Source: Pseudomonas linyingensis
GTDB taxonomy: Bacteria; Pseudomonadota; Gammaproteobacteria; Pseudomonadales; Pseudomonadaceae
Direction of reading: 5' to 3'
DNA length: 64,000 nt
NCBI RefSeq assembly: GCF_900109175.1
Contig: NZ_FNZE01000008.1
Span: forward strand, 62,001-126,000
Both the position numbers and the translations under genes were made by a program. The notes under the pieces were generated by a model. The model made no database searches and was not told where the DNA came from. It saw nothing but the letters and a program-made list of their open reading frames with translations. Shown here piece by piece: positions 28,037 to 37,267 of this stretch. How positions within the stretch are numbered: the first letter of the stretch is position 1; each line of letters begins with the position of its first letter.

Positions 28037-28526
28037 GCATCTCGGCCTCGGCCTTCCACAGCTTGTCGTACAGAGTGGCGGCGGCCTTGTTGGCGGTAGG
28101 GGGCACTTCGCTGGTGATCTTGAAGCGGTGCTCGCGGGTCAGGCCGATGGCTTCGCCGAGCAGTCCCATCACCTCCAGCGGCAGCACCGCGCCGTGGCGG
28201 GTCAGGTACTCGCCCAGCGCCGTGTCGATCTTGGCGAAGTCGTAGGCGATCTCGTTGCAGGCCGCTTCCCACGCCATGCCGGGGAAATGGAAGTTCGGCA
28301 GGAACTGGCGCAGCAGGGCCACCAGCGCCGAGGCGGCCTCGTACTCCTTGTCGAACAGCAACTCGTTCTTCTTCAGGCGCAGCTCGTGACCGCGATCATG
28401 CTCGCGCAGCATTCGCGCGGCCCAGCTGCGGCCGATCCAGCCTGACAACAGCAGGGTGAGCAGGCTGCCGACGCCCAGGGCGGCGAACAGGACGACAGCG
28501 ATTTCCGTGGTGGCGCGGAGTTCCAT
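28017..28526 (-). CDS. Small membrane-anchored protein of unknown function
   Basis: A 169-residue protein with one N-terminal hydrophobic segment (about residues 8-30, TEIAVVLFAALGVGSLLTLLLSG split by few polar residues), then a charged helical cytoplasmic or periplasmic part with a basic heptad-like stretch (about 35-60). I do not recognise the family. The ATG at 28526 is preferred to an upstream start at 28586. A sigma-28-type promoter lies about 65-90 bases upstream on this strand, which suggests a place in the flagellar regulon. Its 3' end overlaps the convergent HD-GYP regulator gene by 20 bases. Confidence 0.65.
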   Translation of the reverse strand: MELRATTEIAVVLFAALGVGSLLTLLLSGWIGRSWAARMLREHDRGHELRLKKNELLFDKEYEAASALVALLRQFLPNFHFPGMAWEAACNEIAYDFAKIDTALGEYLTRHGAVLPLEVMGLLGEAIGLTREHRFKITSEVPPTANKAAATLYDKLWKAEAEMLRLMRS

Positions 28527-28590
28527 GGCAAGGCTCGAAACAGGGGAATGGGATCGATGCGCGCCGGCGAAGGCCTGCCGCGCCAAAAGG

Positions 28591-28618
28591 TTATCGTCAG
28601 AAGGGCGGCGGAACTTTA
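28591..28618 (-). promoter_or_regulatory. Sigma-28-type promoter (minus strand)
   Basis: On the minus strand: TAAA (28615-28618), 16 bases, then GACGATAA (28591-28598), seven of eight against GCCGATAA. As at 22923, the spacer is one base over the usual 15. It points at the membrane protein gene starting at 28526. Confidence 0.6.
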
Positions 28619-28691
28619 GGGGGCCGAAGCAAGCAGGTGGATTGAACGGGGATCAAATGGGCTGTCCCCAATTTCCGGGTGTGGCGGCAGC

Positions 28692-28973
28692 TCAGTGCGT
28701 GGCTTTGGGTGGGCATGGCAGAGCAAGCGCGGGGCTATGGGCGACGGCCATCGCTCCCAGATGCCCTTGGCGTTGTTCGATGATCCGCGCCTGCAGCTCG
28801 TGCAGGGAAATGTAGTCGGCCTTCATTGCCATGTTGTAGCCGGTGGTTTCGAAACGCTGCATCAGGTGCATGAGCTGGGCGAGGAGGGCATCCAGCTCGG
28901 CGATGATGCGCTGGTGATCGGCAGTGCGCATCACGCCGGATGAGGGGTGTTCGGGCGGTGGCCGGTTGCTCAC
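28692..28973 (-). CDS. Small protein downstream of flagellin, unknown function
   Basis: A 93-residue soluble protein, mostly helical in its middle (about residues 15-65: RTADHQRIIAELDALLAQL, then MKADYISLHELQARII). There is no signal peptide. The size, helicity and position after flagellin are what one might expect of a FliT/FlgN-like chaperone or assembly factor, but I see no diagnostic motif and do not assign it. Its start overlaps the stop of the YjfB-like gene by four bases, so the two are probably cotranslated. Confidence 0.6.
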   Translation of the reverse strand: MSNRPPPEHPSSGVMRTADHQRIIAELDALLAQLMHLMQRFETTGYNMAMKADYISLHELQARIIEQRQGHLGAMAVAHSPALALPCPPKATH

Positions 28974-29173
28974 GCGAAGGTGTTGATCTGCGAGCCGATG
29001 CTGCCTTCGCTGGCCAGTGCGGGTGTCTGCGCGGCAGGCTGTAGCAGTTGCTGCACGGTAGCAGCTTCGCTCTGTATGGCTTGCTTGAACAGCAGTGCCT
29101 GCTTCTCCTGCTCGACCTGGACCTGCTGCATCTGCAGGGCGCTGTTGACGGCGGCGTTGACGGAAATATCCAT
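28970..29173 (-). CDS. YjfB-like putative motility protein
   Basis: A 67-residue protein that fits the short YjfB motility family: opening MDISVNAAVNSALQ, a Gln-rich helix (QMQQVQVEQEKQALLFKQ), then a Ser/Ala-rich tail ending GSQINTFA. In Bacillus the family is linked to the motility regulon; its biochemical role is not known to me. It lies 109 bases after flagellin on the same strand, beyond a strong terminator, and overlaps the next small gene in ATGA. The start has GAGAGGTTTCAGCC before it. Confidence 0.7.
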   Translation of the reverse strand: MDISVNAAVNSALQMQQVQVEQEKQALLFKQAIQSEAATVQQLLQPAAQTPALASEGSIGSQINTFA

Positions 29174-29207
29174 GGCTGAAACCTCTCGTATGGGAATTCA
29201 GGGCAGG

Positions 29208-29234
29208 AAAAAGGCGCCATAAAGGCGCCTTTCC
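29208..29234 (-). terminator. Rho-independent terminator of flagellin
   Basis: Read on the minus strand: AAAGGCGCC, five-base loop, GGCGCCTTT, followed by TTCC. A perfect nine-base stem (29210-29218 with 29224-29232) and T-rich end place it about 50 bases after the flagellin stop and before the YjfB-like gene. Confidence 0.85.
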
Positions 29235-29281
29235 CTCGATGCCGATACGGCGGAATCGCTTCCGCCGTCCTGTGGCGTCGC

Positions 29282-30907
29282 TTAACGCAGCAGCGATAGC
29301 ACGCCCTGCGGCAGCTGGTTGGCCTGGGACAGCACCGAGGTGCCGGCCTGCTGCAGGATCTGTGCGCGGGTCATGTTGGCCACTTCCACCGCGTAGTCGG
29401 CATCCTGGATGCGCGAACGGGCGGCGGTCAGGTTGGTCTCGTTGGTGCTCAGGTTGGTGATCGCGGACTCGAAGCGGTTCTGTACGGCACCGAGGTCGGA
29501 ACGCAGGCTGTCGACCATTTTCAGGGCATCGTCAAGGGTCGCCAGTGGGTCTTCGGTCTTGGTGCCGGCGGTGGTGGCGCTGAGGGTCAGGGTGCCATCT
29601 TCCTTTTTGTAAACCGGAGCACCAACGCTGTTGGTTACATTGCCGTTTTCGTGGGCATAGTAAGTGTCAGTGCTGGTCGCGGAGGCAGTCAGGGCTCCTG
29701 CGGAGCTGACGTAGGTGTTGCTCGAGACGCCGCCAGCGGCAATCACTGCGCCATCAATAGTACCGCCAGCGGTGGTCACCAGATTTTGAAGTTGAGCTTT
29801 GCCGATCTTGGCGCCAGTTACGTCAATGTTGGTGCCGTCGCCAGTGTAGGTGGTGCCATCGGCGGTGATTTTGTCGCCGTTAACGCCGGCAATTGCAGTA
29901 GAAACAGCGCTGATGTCAGTTTGAGTCTCGCCACCAGCGTTGTTCTTGGTAAGGTTGCCAGTGGCATCCAGGTAAAGAGCTGCGCCATCGTCGGCCGCAG
30001 TGATTTTGCCATTGCTATCGATCAGGATGTCTTGGTCTGTACCACCGATGGTGACGGTTGCAGCCTTGAGTTCGCCGGCTGAGGGGGTCAGTGCAGTTGC
30101 TACATCTGCTGCTACTGCATCAGCAACGTCAAACGAGAAGGAATCAGTGCTGGAGTTGTAGGTGTAGGCGCCTGCTGCTGCCTTATTCAGCCCGGTGTCG
30201 GTGCCGGCATAAGTCGCAGTGTCAGCGTTTGCAAGCTGACCGAAGACATCGGCAGCGGTTGCAAAAGAGTTGTTGGTGGTTTTGGTGTAGGTGGTGGTGC
30301 CGTCGGTGGTGGCGCCTGCAGCGAACCCGGAGAGAACGAGGTCATCTTTGCTGGCAGCGGTATTGGCAATTTCAGCCTTACCATCGACGTTGAAATTGCT
30401 CAGGCCCAGGCTTTCCGCATTGATCTTGCCCAAGTTGATCTTGATGGTCTGGCCATCGTTGGCGCCGACCTGGATGGTCAGTGCCTGATCGTCGGCCAGA
30501 ACCTTGACGCCGTTGAAACTGGTTTCTTCGGAGACGCGGTTGATTTCCGCGAGGCGCTGGCCGATCTCGTTCTGGATCGAGCCCAGGTCGTCCTCGGAGT
30601 TGGTGCCGTTTTGCGCCTGCACAGCCAGCTCACGTACGCGCTGCAGGTTATCGTTGATCTGGTTCAGTGCGCCTTCAGCGGTCTGGGCGACCGAGATGCC
30701 GTCGTTGGCGTTGCGCTGAGCCTGGGCCAGGCCCTTGACCTGAGCGGTCATGCGGTTGGAAATGGCCTGGCCGGCGGCGTCGTCCTTGGCGCTGTTGATG
30801 CGCAGGCCGGAGGACAGACGCTCCATGGCGGTGGTCAGGGAGCTCTTGGAGGAGGTCAGGTTCTTCTGGGCGATCACCGAAGTGACGTTGGTATTGATGA
30901 CGGACAT
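29282..30907 (-). CDS. fliC: Flagellin
   Basis: The 541-residue filament subunit, exported through the flagellar type III system. The conserved N-terminal D0/D1 region (1-170) opens [17 protein letters not shown] and contains [20 protein letters not shown]; the C-terminal D1/D0 region (about 455-541) contains [17 protein letters not shown] and ends QGVLSLLR. The middle (about 175-450) is a long, Thr/Ala/Gly/Asp-rich variable domain with repeated short beta-like phrases and visibly lower GC than the flanks, the usual surface-exposed part. There is no Cys. A sigma-28 promoter lies about 100 bases upstream and a strong terminator follows. It is the only flagellin gene in the window. Confidence 0.97.
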   Translation of the reverse strand: MSVINTNVTSVIAQKNLTSSKSSLTTAMERLSSGLRINSAKDDAAGQAISNRMTAQVKGLAQAQRNANDGISVAQTAEGALNQINDNLQRVRELAVQAQNGTNSEDDLGSIQNEIGQRLAEINRVSEETSFNGVKVLADDQALTIQVGANDGQTIKINLGKINAESLGLSNFNVDGKAEIANTAASKDDLVLSGFAAGATTDGTTTYTKTTNNSFATAADVFGQLANADTATYAGTDTGLNKAAAGAYTYNSSTDSFSFDVADAVAADVATALTPSAGELKAATVTIGGTDQDILIDSNGKITAADDGAALYLDATGNLTKNNAGGETQTDISAVSTAIAGVNGDKITADGTTYTGDGTNIDVTGAKIGKAQLQNLVTTAGGTIDGAVIAAGGVSSNTYVSSAGALTASATSTDTYYAHENGNVTNSVGAPVYKKEDGTLTLSATTAGTKTEDPLATLDDALKMVDSLRSDLGAVQNRFESAITNLSTNETNLTAARSRIQDADYAVEVANMTRAQILQQAGTSVLSQANQLPQGVLSLLR

Positions 30908-31004
30908 GCTGATATCCCTTGACTAGCTGAGTTGGTGCCAGTGGCGAGCTGTGCTGCGCGCGTGCTGCGCCTGGCGACAACGGCGCCGTTGGCCGTTACT
31001 TCAG

Positions 31005-31031
31005 ATATCGACCGGGGTGCTCGGGGCTTTA
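31005..31031 (-). promoter_or_regulatory. Sigma-28 promoter of flagellin
   Basis: On the minus strand: TAAA (31028-31031), exactly 15 bases, then GTCGATAT (31005-31012), six of eight against GCCGATAA. It lies about 98 bases before the flagellin start, leaving a leader of about 90 bases. Flagellin promoters of this type are the standard FliA targets. Confidence 0.82.
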
Positions 31032-31107
31032 GGGTTGATCGAGATTTTTTGTGAATGGGTTGGCATTCTGCGCTGGGCGTGGTGGCTCCGGTCCTCTACT
31101 GATGGCG

Positions 31108-31146
31108 GGCCTGCAGCCGCATCGCCGAGAGGTCGCGCCTCCTACA
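31108..31146 (-). repeat. REP-like element between flagellin promoter and EAL gene
   Basis: Read on the minus strand it begins TGTAGGAGGCGCGACC and continues into imperfect inverted GC-rich arms with CGGCGATGCGGC, the look of the TGTAGGAG-type extragenic palindromes common in Pseudomonas. It lies 26 bases beyond the EAL gene stop. Confidence 0.4.
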
Positions 31147-31171
31147 GATGTGCCGAGGGACGCTTTGTCCT

Positions 31172-32932
31172 TCAGCTGGCCGCTCTTTCGCGCTGCCTTC
31201 CTGCGCAGAACTCGACGAACTGCTCCACCTTGAGCGGCGGCGAGTACCAGTAGCCCTGGGCCAGTTCGCAGCCCATGGCCTGCAGCATCTCTGCCTGTTC
31301 GGGTTTTTCCACGCCTTCGGCGACGGTGATGCAGCTGAAGTTGCGGGCCATGTCGATGACGGTTTCGGCCAGCCGGCAGTCCTGGGGATTGGTATCCATG
31401 TTGCTGACGAAGGCGCGATCGATCTTGAGAACGGAGACCGGCAGGGTCTTCAGGTAGGCCAGCGATGAGTGGCCGGTGCCGAAGTCGTCGATGGCGACGG
31501 ATACGCGGTGGCGGGCGAGCAGTTTCAGTTGCGCGCGGGCGAGGTCGACGTTCTGCATCAGTCCGGATTCGGTGATCTCGATTTCCAGCGCGCCGACCGG
31601 CAGGCGACTGCGCAGCAGGCGGTTGAGCAGGTTGCGGGCAAAGTCCGGCCGGGTCAGTTGCTGCACCGAGACGTTGACCGCCAGGCGGAAGTCGCTCGCG
31701 ACCTGTCCAGTGGCGAGCCATTCCTCCAGCTGGCTGATAGCGCGATCTATCACCCAGTCGCCGATGGACAGGATGTCACCGCTGGTTTCGGCCAGAGGGA
31801 TGAAGTCGATCGGGGATACGAAACCGAGCTGCGGGTGGACCCAGCGCAGCAGGGCCTCGGCGCCAATGACCCGGCCGCTGTGCAGTTCGATCTTCGGCTG
31901 GTAGACGAGGAAGAACTCCTGCTGGTCGAGGGCGCTGCGCAGGGCCTCGTGCAGGCGGATGCGCTTCTGCAGGGCGTCCTCGATGCTCGGCTGGTACAGG
32001 CGCCAGCCCGAGCTGCTGTCGGGCAGGGCGAGGGCGGCCAGGCGTAGCAGTTGTTCTGCGGACTGGTGCGGCATGCCGGTGTGGCTGATGCCGATGCGCG
32101 CGCCGAGATGCACCTTGATCTGGTCGATGGCGAAGGGCTGGGCGATGCAGCGCAGGATGGCCTGGGCCTGTTCGCTGACGGCGCCCTTGGCCAGTGGCTG
32201 GCGCGTGATCAGCAGCCACTTGCTGCTGTTCCACACGCCCACCGTGGCCTGTTCGCCGAAGTGGCCGTGCAGGCGGTCGCGCAGGTGCAGGCTGAGCGCC
32301 TCGCTTATCGCATAGCCATGCAGGCGGGCGATCTCGTCCATACCCTCCAGGGCGAGGAAGTAGAGCAGCGCCGGCTGGCCCTCCTGCAGCAGGCCATCGA
32401 GCTGGGCGAGCAGGGCGCGGCGGTTGGGCAGTTGGGTGACCGGATCCTCGCGGGACAGACGCTGGATGGCGGCGGTGCGCTCTTCCACCAGGTTCTGCAG
32501 GAGGATGGCGCGATCGTTGCGCTCCTTGAGCAGGAAGTGCACCTCGAGAGCATTGCGGATGCGCTGCATCACTTCCTGCTGGTCGAACGGCTTGGTGAGG
32601 AAGTCGCGGGCGCCGAGGTCGAGGGCCTGCATGCGGGTGTCGCGGTCGGTCTGGGCGGTCAGCACGATGACCGGCGGCGCCTGTTCCGCCCAGCGGGTTT
32701 TCAGCCAGCCGAGCACGTCGTGGCCGCTCAGGTGCGGCATGTTGATGTCGAGCAGAATTAGGTCGGGCAGCTTTTCCTCGAGCATGGGCTCGATCCAGCG
32801 TGGATCGTTGATGCCGCGGCTGTTGTGGTAGCCGTAATGCTGAAGCAGGGCCAGCAGCAGCTTGACGTTGACCTGGGTGTCGTCGACGACAAGGATGTGG
32901 GCGTCCTTGTGAGGTGGTGCGGGCGACGGCAT
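31172..32932 (-). CDS. Response regulator with degenerate GGDEF and EAL domains
   Basis: A 586-residue protein. Residues 10-130 form a receiver with DD at 17-18 and phospho-acceptor D62 in LLDINMPHLSG. A GGDEF-like domain follows (about 155-310): it keeps DPVTQLPNRR, but the catalytic GGDEF is replaced (VGVWNSSKWLLIT), so it cannot be a normal cyclase. The EAL domain (about 325-575) has EALLRW, NVSVQQL, EITES, DDFGTGHSSLAYL and KIDRAFV, all required for c-di-GMP hydrolysis. The ATG at 32932 gives a receiver start at the normal place. It lies between flagellin and the stator genes on the opposite strand to the latter. A phosphorylation-controlled phosphodiesterase acting on motility is likely. 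Confidence 0.9.
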   Translation of the reverse strand: MPSPAPPHKDAHILVVDDTQVNVKLLLALLQHYGYHNSRGINDPRWIEPMLEEKLPDLILLDINMPHLSGHDVLGWLKTRWAEQAPPVIVLTAQTDRDTRMQALDLGARDFLTKPFDQQEVMQRIRNALEVHFLLKERNDRAILLQNLVEERTAAIQRLSREDPVTQLPNRRALLAQLDGLLQEGQPALLYFLALEGMDEIARLHGYAISEALSLHLRDRLHGHFGEQATVGVWNSSKWLLITRQPLAKGAVSEQAQAILRCIAQPFAIDQIKVHLGARIGISHTGMPHQSAEQLLRLAALALPDSSSGWRLYQPSIEDALQKRIRLHEALRSALDQQEFFLVYQPKIELHSGRVIGAEALLRWVHPQLGFVSPIDFIPLAETSGDILSIGDWVIDRAISQLEEWLATGQVASDFRLAVNVSVQQLTRPDFARNLLNRLLRSRLPVGALEIEITESGLMQNVDLARAQLKLLARHRVSVAIDDFGTGHSSLAYLKTLPVSVLKIDRAFVSNMDTNPQDCRLAETVIDMARNFSCITVAEGVEKPEQAEMLQAMGCELAQGYWYSPPLKVEQFVEFCAGRQRERAAS

Positions 32933-33202
32933 GGGCTCTCCTGCCTGACGGGTTCTGGGGCGCCGGATTCGCTGGGGTGTTGTCGGTCGACGGGATGCGC
33001 AGCATGCCCGACCTGACCCTGACCTTCCCCGGGGCATGGGGACGTAATCAACAGTCGCCCCCTTGGGGTATAACGGCCCGGCGCGCGAAAACTTTACGAA
33101 GTTTTTCGGTTTTTGTGACGCATGACTCGTTTTTCGAGCGGTGAATCTGGTGATTCGCCTGAAGGCCGGACTGGAGGGCTGCCTGGTTCGCTGGTTCCCC
33201 CC

Positions 33203-33229
33203 TTCAGAAAATCTCCCGGCGGCCGATAG
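33203..33229 (+). promoter_or_regulatory. Possible sigma-28 promoter of motC
   Basis: GCCGATAG at 33222-33229 matches seven of eight bases of the FliA -10 element, but the -35 at 15 bases upstream is TTCA, only half a match to TAAA. It lies 64 bases before the motC start. Stator genes are usual FliA targets, which is the main support. Confidence 0.4.
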
Positions 33230-33292
33230 GGCAGGCAGAGGCGCCCGCGGCCGGGCGCATTGCCTGCCCATTGGTCCGCACACGGAGTCCGC

Positions 33293-34102
33293 ATGAATCC
33301 CTCCACGCTTATCGGCATTCTCGCCAGCGTCCTCTTGCTGGCGGTGGTGCTGATGTTTTCCGCCGAGGACCCGTCGCTGTTCCTCGATCTGCCGAGCCTG
33401 GGCATCGTGCTGGTGGGCACGCTGGCGGCCACCTTCATCAGTTACCCGCTGGGTGAGGTGCTGCGGGTGTTCGGGCTGTTCGCCACGGTGATGCGCAACG
33501 AGAAGTTGTATACCCGCGACGATATGGAGGAGCTGGTCAACATCTCGCGGCTGTGGATGTCCGGCAACCTGCGCCAAGTGGAGGAGGCGCTGCAGCATGT
33601 ACGCAATCCGTTCCTGCGCACCGGGGTGCAGCTGGTGGTGGACAACACGCCGGAGGAGGACATCATCGAGCTGCTGCAGTGGCGCATCTCCCGCCTGCGC
33701 GCCCGCGAACATGCCGAAGCGCAGCTGTTCCGGGTGATGGCCAGTTTCGCACCGGCCTTTGGCATGGTCGGTACCTTGGTCGGCCTGGTGAACCTGATGT
33801 TCCTGCTCGGCGATGGCGACATGACCGCCATCGGCCGGCAGATGGCGATTGCGCTGATCACCACCTTCTATGGCGTGCTGCTGGCCAACCTGGTGTTCAA
33901 GCCGGTGGCGGTGAAGCTGGAGCGGCGCACCGAGCAGCGGGTGGTGGTGATGAACATGGTGGTGCAGGGCATCTCGATGATGTGCAACAAGCGCAGCCCG
34001 GGTCTGATGCGCGAGACGCTGAAGTCGTTCATGGCCCAGTACCAGGACGAGATCAATGACGGCGGTGCCGGGGCGCGTGGCCTCGATGGCGGTCGAGCGT
34101 GA
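33293..34102 (+). CDS. motC: Flagellar stator protein MotC (MotA family)
   Basis: A 269-residue inner-membrane protein of the proton-driven stator. It has four hydrophobic segments (about residues 3-22, 30-50, 155-178, 185-207) and the large cytoplasmic loop between the second and third. The third helix carries FGMVGTLVGLVNL, the conserved MotA-family stretch that lines the ion path with MotB. The ATG at 33293 has CACGGAG before it. It resembles the second stator set (MotC/MotD) of Pseudomonas, used in swarming and viscous media; there it sits in a che operon, here it stands alone with motD, 13 bases downstream. Confidence 0.9.
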   Translation: MNPSTLIGILASVLLLAVVLMFSAEDPSLFLDLPSLGIVLVGTLAATFISYPLGEVLRVFGLFATVMRNEKLYTRDDMEELVNISRLWMSGNLRQVEEALQHVRNPFLRTGVQLVVDNTPEEDIIELLQWRISRLRAREHAEAQLFRVMASFAPAFGMVGTLVGLVNLMFLLGDGDMTAIGRQMAIALITTFYGVLLANLVFKPVAVKLERRTEQRVVVMNMVVQGISMMCNKRSPGLMRETLKSFMAQYQDEINDGGAGARGLDGGRA

Positions 34103-34115
34103 GGAGCGCGGGGTG

Positions 34116-34949
34116 ATGAGCGAGCAGCCGGCCGAAATCGCCGCAAGCGGCGGCGGCAGCACGACGGCAATACCCGCCAAGCAGGCGCTGCTGCAGCGCC
34201 AGCGCGAGCTGGAAAGCGAGCTGGCCCATGCGCGTCAGGCGGCGGGGCGGGCCAAGCGGGGCGTGGGGGCTAGCGAGCCGCTGGCCACCGAGCCGGAGGA
34301 AGAGTCATGGCTGATGACCTACCTGGACATGATGACCCTGATGCTGGTGCTGCTGGTGGTGATGCTGGCGTTTGCCGGCAAGGGGGGCGGGCTGGAAGGG
34401 ATGAAGCAGATGGCCGGCGGTATGTTGTCGAGCCGCGATGGCGTGCTGCCGGCCACCGATGGTCTGCTGCCCGAGTCCGCGCTGCAGGTGCCGACGCCCT
34501 TGCCATCCAAGCCGACCACTGACCCACTCAAGGGGCTCAAGCTGGACCAGTTGGGCGATGACATCGACGTGGTGGTCAATGAGAGTACGGTGAGCTTTCG
34601 CATCAGCAGCGAGATCCTGTTCAGCTCCGGGCAGGCCGATCTCAGTCTCGCGGGCCTGGCGGTGCTCAGGCGCTTGGTTCCGGTGCTCAACAGTACCAGT
34701 CATGTGATCGCGGTGGTGGGGCATACCGATTCGGTGCCGGTGCGCAGTGGTCGTTATCCGTCCAATTGGGAGCTGTCCGGTTCGCGGGCGGGCGGTGTGG
34801 TGCGTTATCTGGAGGCCAACGGCGTGCCCAGCAATCGACTGCGAGCGGTGGCCTACGCCGATACCCGGCCGCTGGCGGATAACGCCACGGCAGAGGGGCG
34901 GGCCAGTAACCGGCGGGTGGAGCTGATCATGGAAGCGCCTGGCTCGTAA
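34116..34949 (+). CDS. motD: Flagellar stator protein MotD (MotB family)
   Basis: A 278-residue protein with a cytoplasmic N-terminus (about 1-65), one membrane helix (about 67-87) and a periplasmic OmpA-like peptidoglycan-binding domain (about 145-275). The proton-carrying Asp is in SWLMTYLDMMTLMLVLL. OmpA-type motifs GHTDSVP, SNWELSGSRA and ASNRRVEL are intact. The ATG at 34116 with GAGGAG before it is favoured over earlier in-frame starts, and falls just after the motC stop. A strong hairpin follows the stop. Confidence 0.9.
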   Translation: MSEQPAEIAASGGGSTTAIPAKQALLQRQRELESELAHARQAAGRAKRGVGASEPLATEPEEESWLMTYLDMMTLMLVLLVVMLAFAGKGGGLEGMKQMAGGMLSSRDGVLPATDGLLPESALQVPTPLPSKPTTDPLKGLKLDQLGDDIDVVVNESTVSFRISSEILFSSGQADLSLAGLAVLRRLVPVLNSTSHVIAVVGHTDSVPVRSGRYPSNWELSGSRAGGVVRYLEANGVPSNRLRAVAYADTRPLADNATAEGRASNRRVELIMEAPGS

Positions 34950-34957
34950 TGGTGCAT

Positions 34958-34986
34958 GGGCTTGCGCAATTGCGGTGCGCAAGCCC
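34958..34986 (+). terminator. Hairpin after motD
   Basis: Perfect 11-base stem GGGCTTGCGCA / TGCGCAAGCCC with a seven-base loop, eight bases after the motD stop. There is no long U-tract, but the stem and position suggest the end of the motCD transcript. Confidence 0.6.
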
Positions 34987-35096
34987 GTCGATTGTGCATG
35001 TCCATGCCGTTGAGTCCCTTGATTTGAATGATGTCGTTTTGATGGCATGCTTATTGCTGTGATGCAGTTATCACTTTGCAGCAGGGAATACTCATC

Positions 35097-37223
35097 ATGT
35101 CGTCACTTCAGAGCAAAGGCATGGCGCTGTCGTCCGCCGAGCGGCGCTGGCTGCCGTGGCTGGGGCGAACCGGCAAGCTGGCCATGGGCTGGTCCTGCTG
35201 GCTGAATCGTGACTCGCTGCCCGAGGTGGAAAAGATCTTCGAGGGCATCGCGCAGACGCGAGTGCGTCTGTTGCAGAACTGGACCCGCTCCCACTGGACC
35301 TGGCTGGCGGAGCTGGCCGATGGGCTGGCGCGCGACTTCACCTGGCTCGACAACCGTCTGCTGGCGGACAAGCTCGGCCAGGCGAGCGACTTCTCCGAGC
35401 TGTTCGTGGTGTCGCCGGAGGGCGTGGTGCTGGCCTCCAGCTGGCCGGAGCACTGCAAGGTCGGCGATGTCGATCCCTATGCCCTCGACGCCGGCCTGCG
35501 CCAGCCGTTCCTGCATGGGCCGTATGTCGATCCGCTGACCTTCGAGATCGGCCCGTCCAGTTCGCGCTTCCATGATGAAGTGACGCTGATGTTCTATCAG
35601 CCGATCCGCCGTGACGACCAGCTGCTCGGCTGCCTGTGCGGGCGGGTGCCCAACGATGTGCTGGGCGACCTGATCCAGCGCGAGGCCGGCCATGTGTACG
35701 CCGAGTCCGGTGACAACTACCTGTTCATGGTCGAATCGCGCTTCGATTCGCGCATCCAGCCGGGTACCGCGCTGTCGCGCTCGCGCTTCGAGGACAATAC
35801 CTTCAGCCTCGGCGACAACCTCAAGAGCGGCGTGCGCACGCGTTGGGGCACGGTGCGGGTGCGGCGGCACACCGAGCTGGAGTTGCGCTTCGTCGATCCG
35901 GCCACCGGCGAGCTGCACCCCGGGGTGCGCGAAACCATCCGTAACGGCTCCAACCTGTTCGTTAGCTATCCCGGCTATTCCGACTACCGACACATCCCGG
36001 TGGTCGGCAAGGGGGTGACCTTCCAGTTGCCTGGCTCGCCGGATCGCTGGGGGATGATGTGCGAGGCGGATCTGGAGGAGGTCTATCGACGCCGCTCGCT
36101 GACCTTCGGGCTGATGCGCACCTTCCTGCTCACGATGGGCAGCTGGTACGCCATCGATTCAGCCCTGCAGAGCTACAGCGGGCTGGAGCAGAGCGTGCTG
36201 GACCTGCTCAGCCTGGGCCTGCTGGTGCTGTTCAGCCTGCTGTTTGCCGCCTTCGGCCCACGCAGGTTGGCCCGGCGCATGGGCGAGATGACCGGGGTGA
36301 TCCGCACCATTGCCGAGGGTGGCGGCAACCTGAGCCAGCGCCTGGACCGCAGCCGCTTGGCGAACGACGAGACCGGCGACATGGGGCGCTGGATCAACAG
36401 CTTCATCGACAACCTCGACGGCATCGTCGGCGAGGTGATCAGCGCCTCGCACAGCGTCGGGCAGACCAATGCGCAGATGCTGGTGCACAACAACGAGGCG
36501 TGCAGCACCTCGACCTCGGTGGCCGAGGCGATGCGCAGCATGCTGCAGTTGGTGGAGGAGCAGCTCGGCGAGATCCAGCAGGCGTCGATGACCGCCGAGG
36601 ACATGAAGCACGCCATGGACGCGGTGATCAGCAGCGCCCGTGAGAACACCCAGTCGATCCGCAATGTGGTCGATCGTTCGGCCAGCAGCGTGCAGTCGCT
36701 GGACAGCCGCATGGGGCAAATTGGCAACATTGTCGAACTGATCAGCGAGATCACCATCCAGACCAATCTGCTGGCGCTGAATGCCGCAATCGAGGCGGCG
36801 CGGGCCGGCACCCATGGCCGTGGCTTCGCCGTGGTGGCGGGGGAGATCCGCACCCTGGCCTCGCGCACCGCCAGCGCCGCCGACGAGATCCGCCACGTGG
36901 TCGAGGGGCTGCAGGCGGAAACCCGCGACGCGGTGGCCTTCATGAACCATGGCGTGGAGAACGTCGATGCCAGCCTGCGCCAGGCCGAGCAGGGAGCCTC
37001 GGAGAACATGCGCCTGCAGCAGGCGGTGGAGCGCATGTTCGGCCTGATCAAGCAGTTGGATCAGCGCAGCCAGCACTATGGCGTCACGGTGCGCGGAGTC
37101 GATGAGGTGTCCCAGGAGATGAGTCAGACCCTGCGGGCGCTGCAGGGCAGCACCTCCAGCGTGCGGCACACTACCAGCAGGTTGCAGCAGTTGGTGGGGC
37201 AGTTCGCGGTGACCCAGGGCTGA
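35097..37223 (+). CDS. Cache-type methyl-accepting chemotaxis protein
   Basis: A 708-residue receptor. Residues of about 35-330 are a large sensor of double-Cache-like character, with phrases such as [19 protein letters not shown] and [17 protein letters not shown]. There is no obvious N-terminal membrane helix before it. A hydrophobic region follows (about 335-395), then a HAMP-like linker and the signalling rod with tip variant [21 protein letters not shown], so it belongs to a different receptor length class from the five at the left end. It lacks the WxxF tail (ends QFAVTQG). The ATG at 35097 with GCAGGGA before it is used. The ligand and the topology of the sensor are uncertain; it may sense a cytoplasmic signal. 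Confidence 0.88.
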   Translation: MSSLQSKGMALSSAERRWLPWLGRTGKLAMGWSCWLNRDSLPEVEKIFEGIAQTRVRLLQNWTRSHWTWLAELADGLARDFTWLDNRLLADKLGQASDFSELFVVSPEGVVLASSWPEHCKVGDVDPYALDAGLRQPFLHGPYVDPLTFEIGPSSSRFHDEVTLMFYQPIRRDDQLLGCLCGRVPNDVLGDLIQREAGHVYAESGDNYLFMVESRFDSRIQPGTALSRSRFEDNTFSLGDNLKSGVRTRWGTVRVRRHTELELRFVDPATGELHPGVRETIRNGSNLFVSYPGYSDYRHIPVVGKGVTFQLPGSPDRWGMMCEADLEEVYRRRSLTFGLMRTFLLTMGSWYAIDSALQSYSGLEQSVLDLLSLGLLVLFSLLFAAFGPRRLARRMGEMTGVIRTIAEGGGNLSQRLDRSRLANDETGDMGRWINSFIDNLDGIVGEVISASHSVGQTNAQMLVHNNEACSTSTSVAEAMRSMLQLVEEQLGEIQQASMTAEDMKHAMDAVISSARENTQSIRNVVDRSASSVQSLDSRMGQIGNIVELISEITIQTNLLALNAAIEAARAGTHGRGFAVVAGEIRTLASRTASAADEIRHVVEGLQAETRDAVAFMNHGVENVDASLRQAEQGASENMRLQQAVERMFGLIKQLDQRSQHYGVTVRGVDEVSQEMSQTLRALQGSTSSVRHTTSRLQQLVGQFAVTQG

Positions 37224-37231
37224 TCGCGGTC

Positions 37232-37254
37232 AGCCCGGACGGGGAGTCCGGGCT
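37232..37254. terminator. Hairpin between convergent receptor and HDOD genes
   Basis: Perfect nine-base stem AGCCCGGAC / GTCCGGGCT with a five-base loop, eight bases after the receptor stop and 14 before the end of the opposing HDOD gene. It could stop transcription from both sides. Confidence 0.6.
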
Positions 37255-37267
37255 TGTCCCCGGTGCC

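Noticed and set aside
29700-30400. Repeated Thr/Ala/Gly coding phrases in flagellin, considered as tandem repeats or an inserted element
   Set aside because: The frame is continuous and the pattern is that of a normal flagellin variable domain.
31172-34180. A 1002-codon minus-strand frame that would extend the EAL protein over motC
   Set aside because: The receiver domain begins at the ATG at 32932; the rest covers the conserved motC gene on the other strand.
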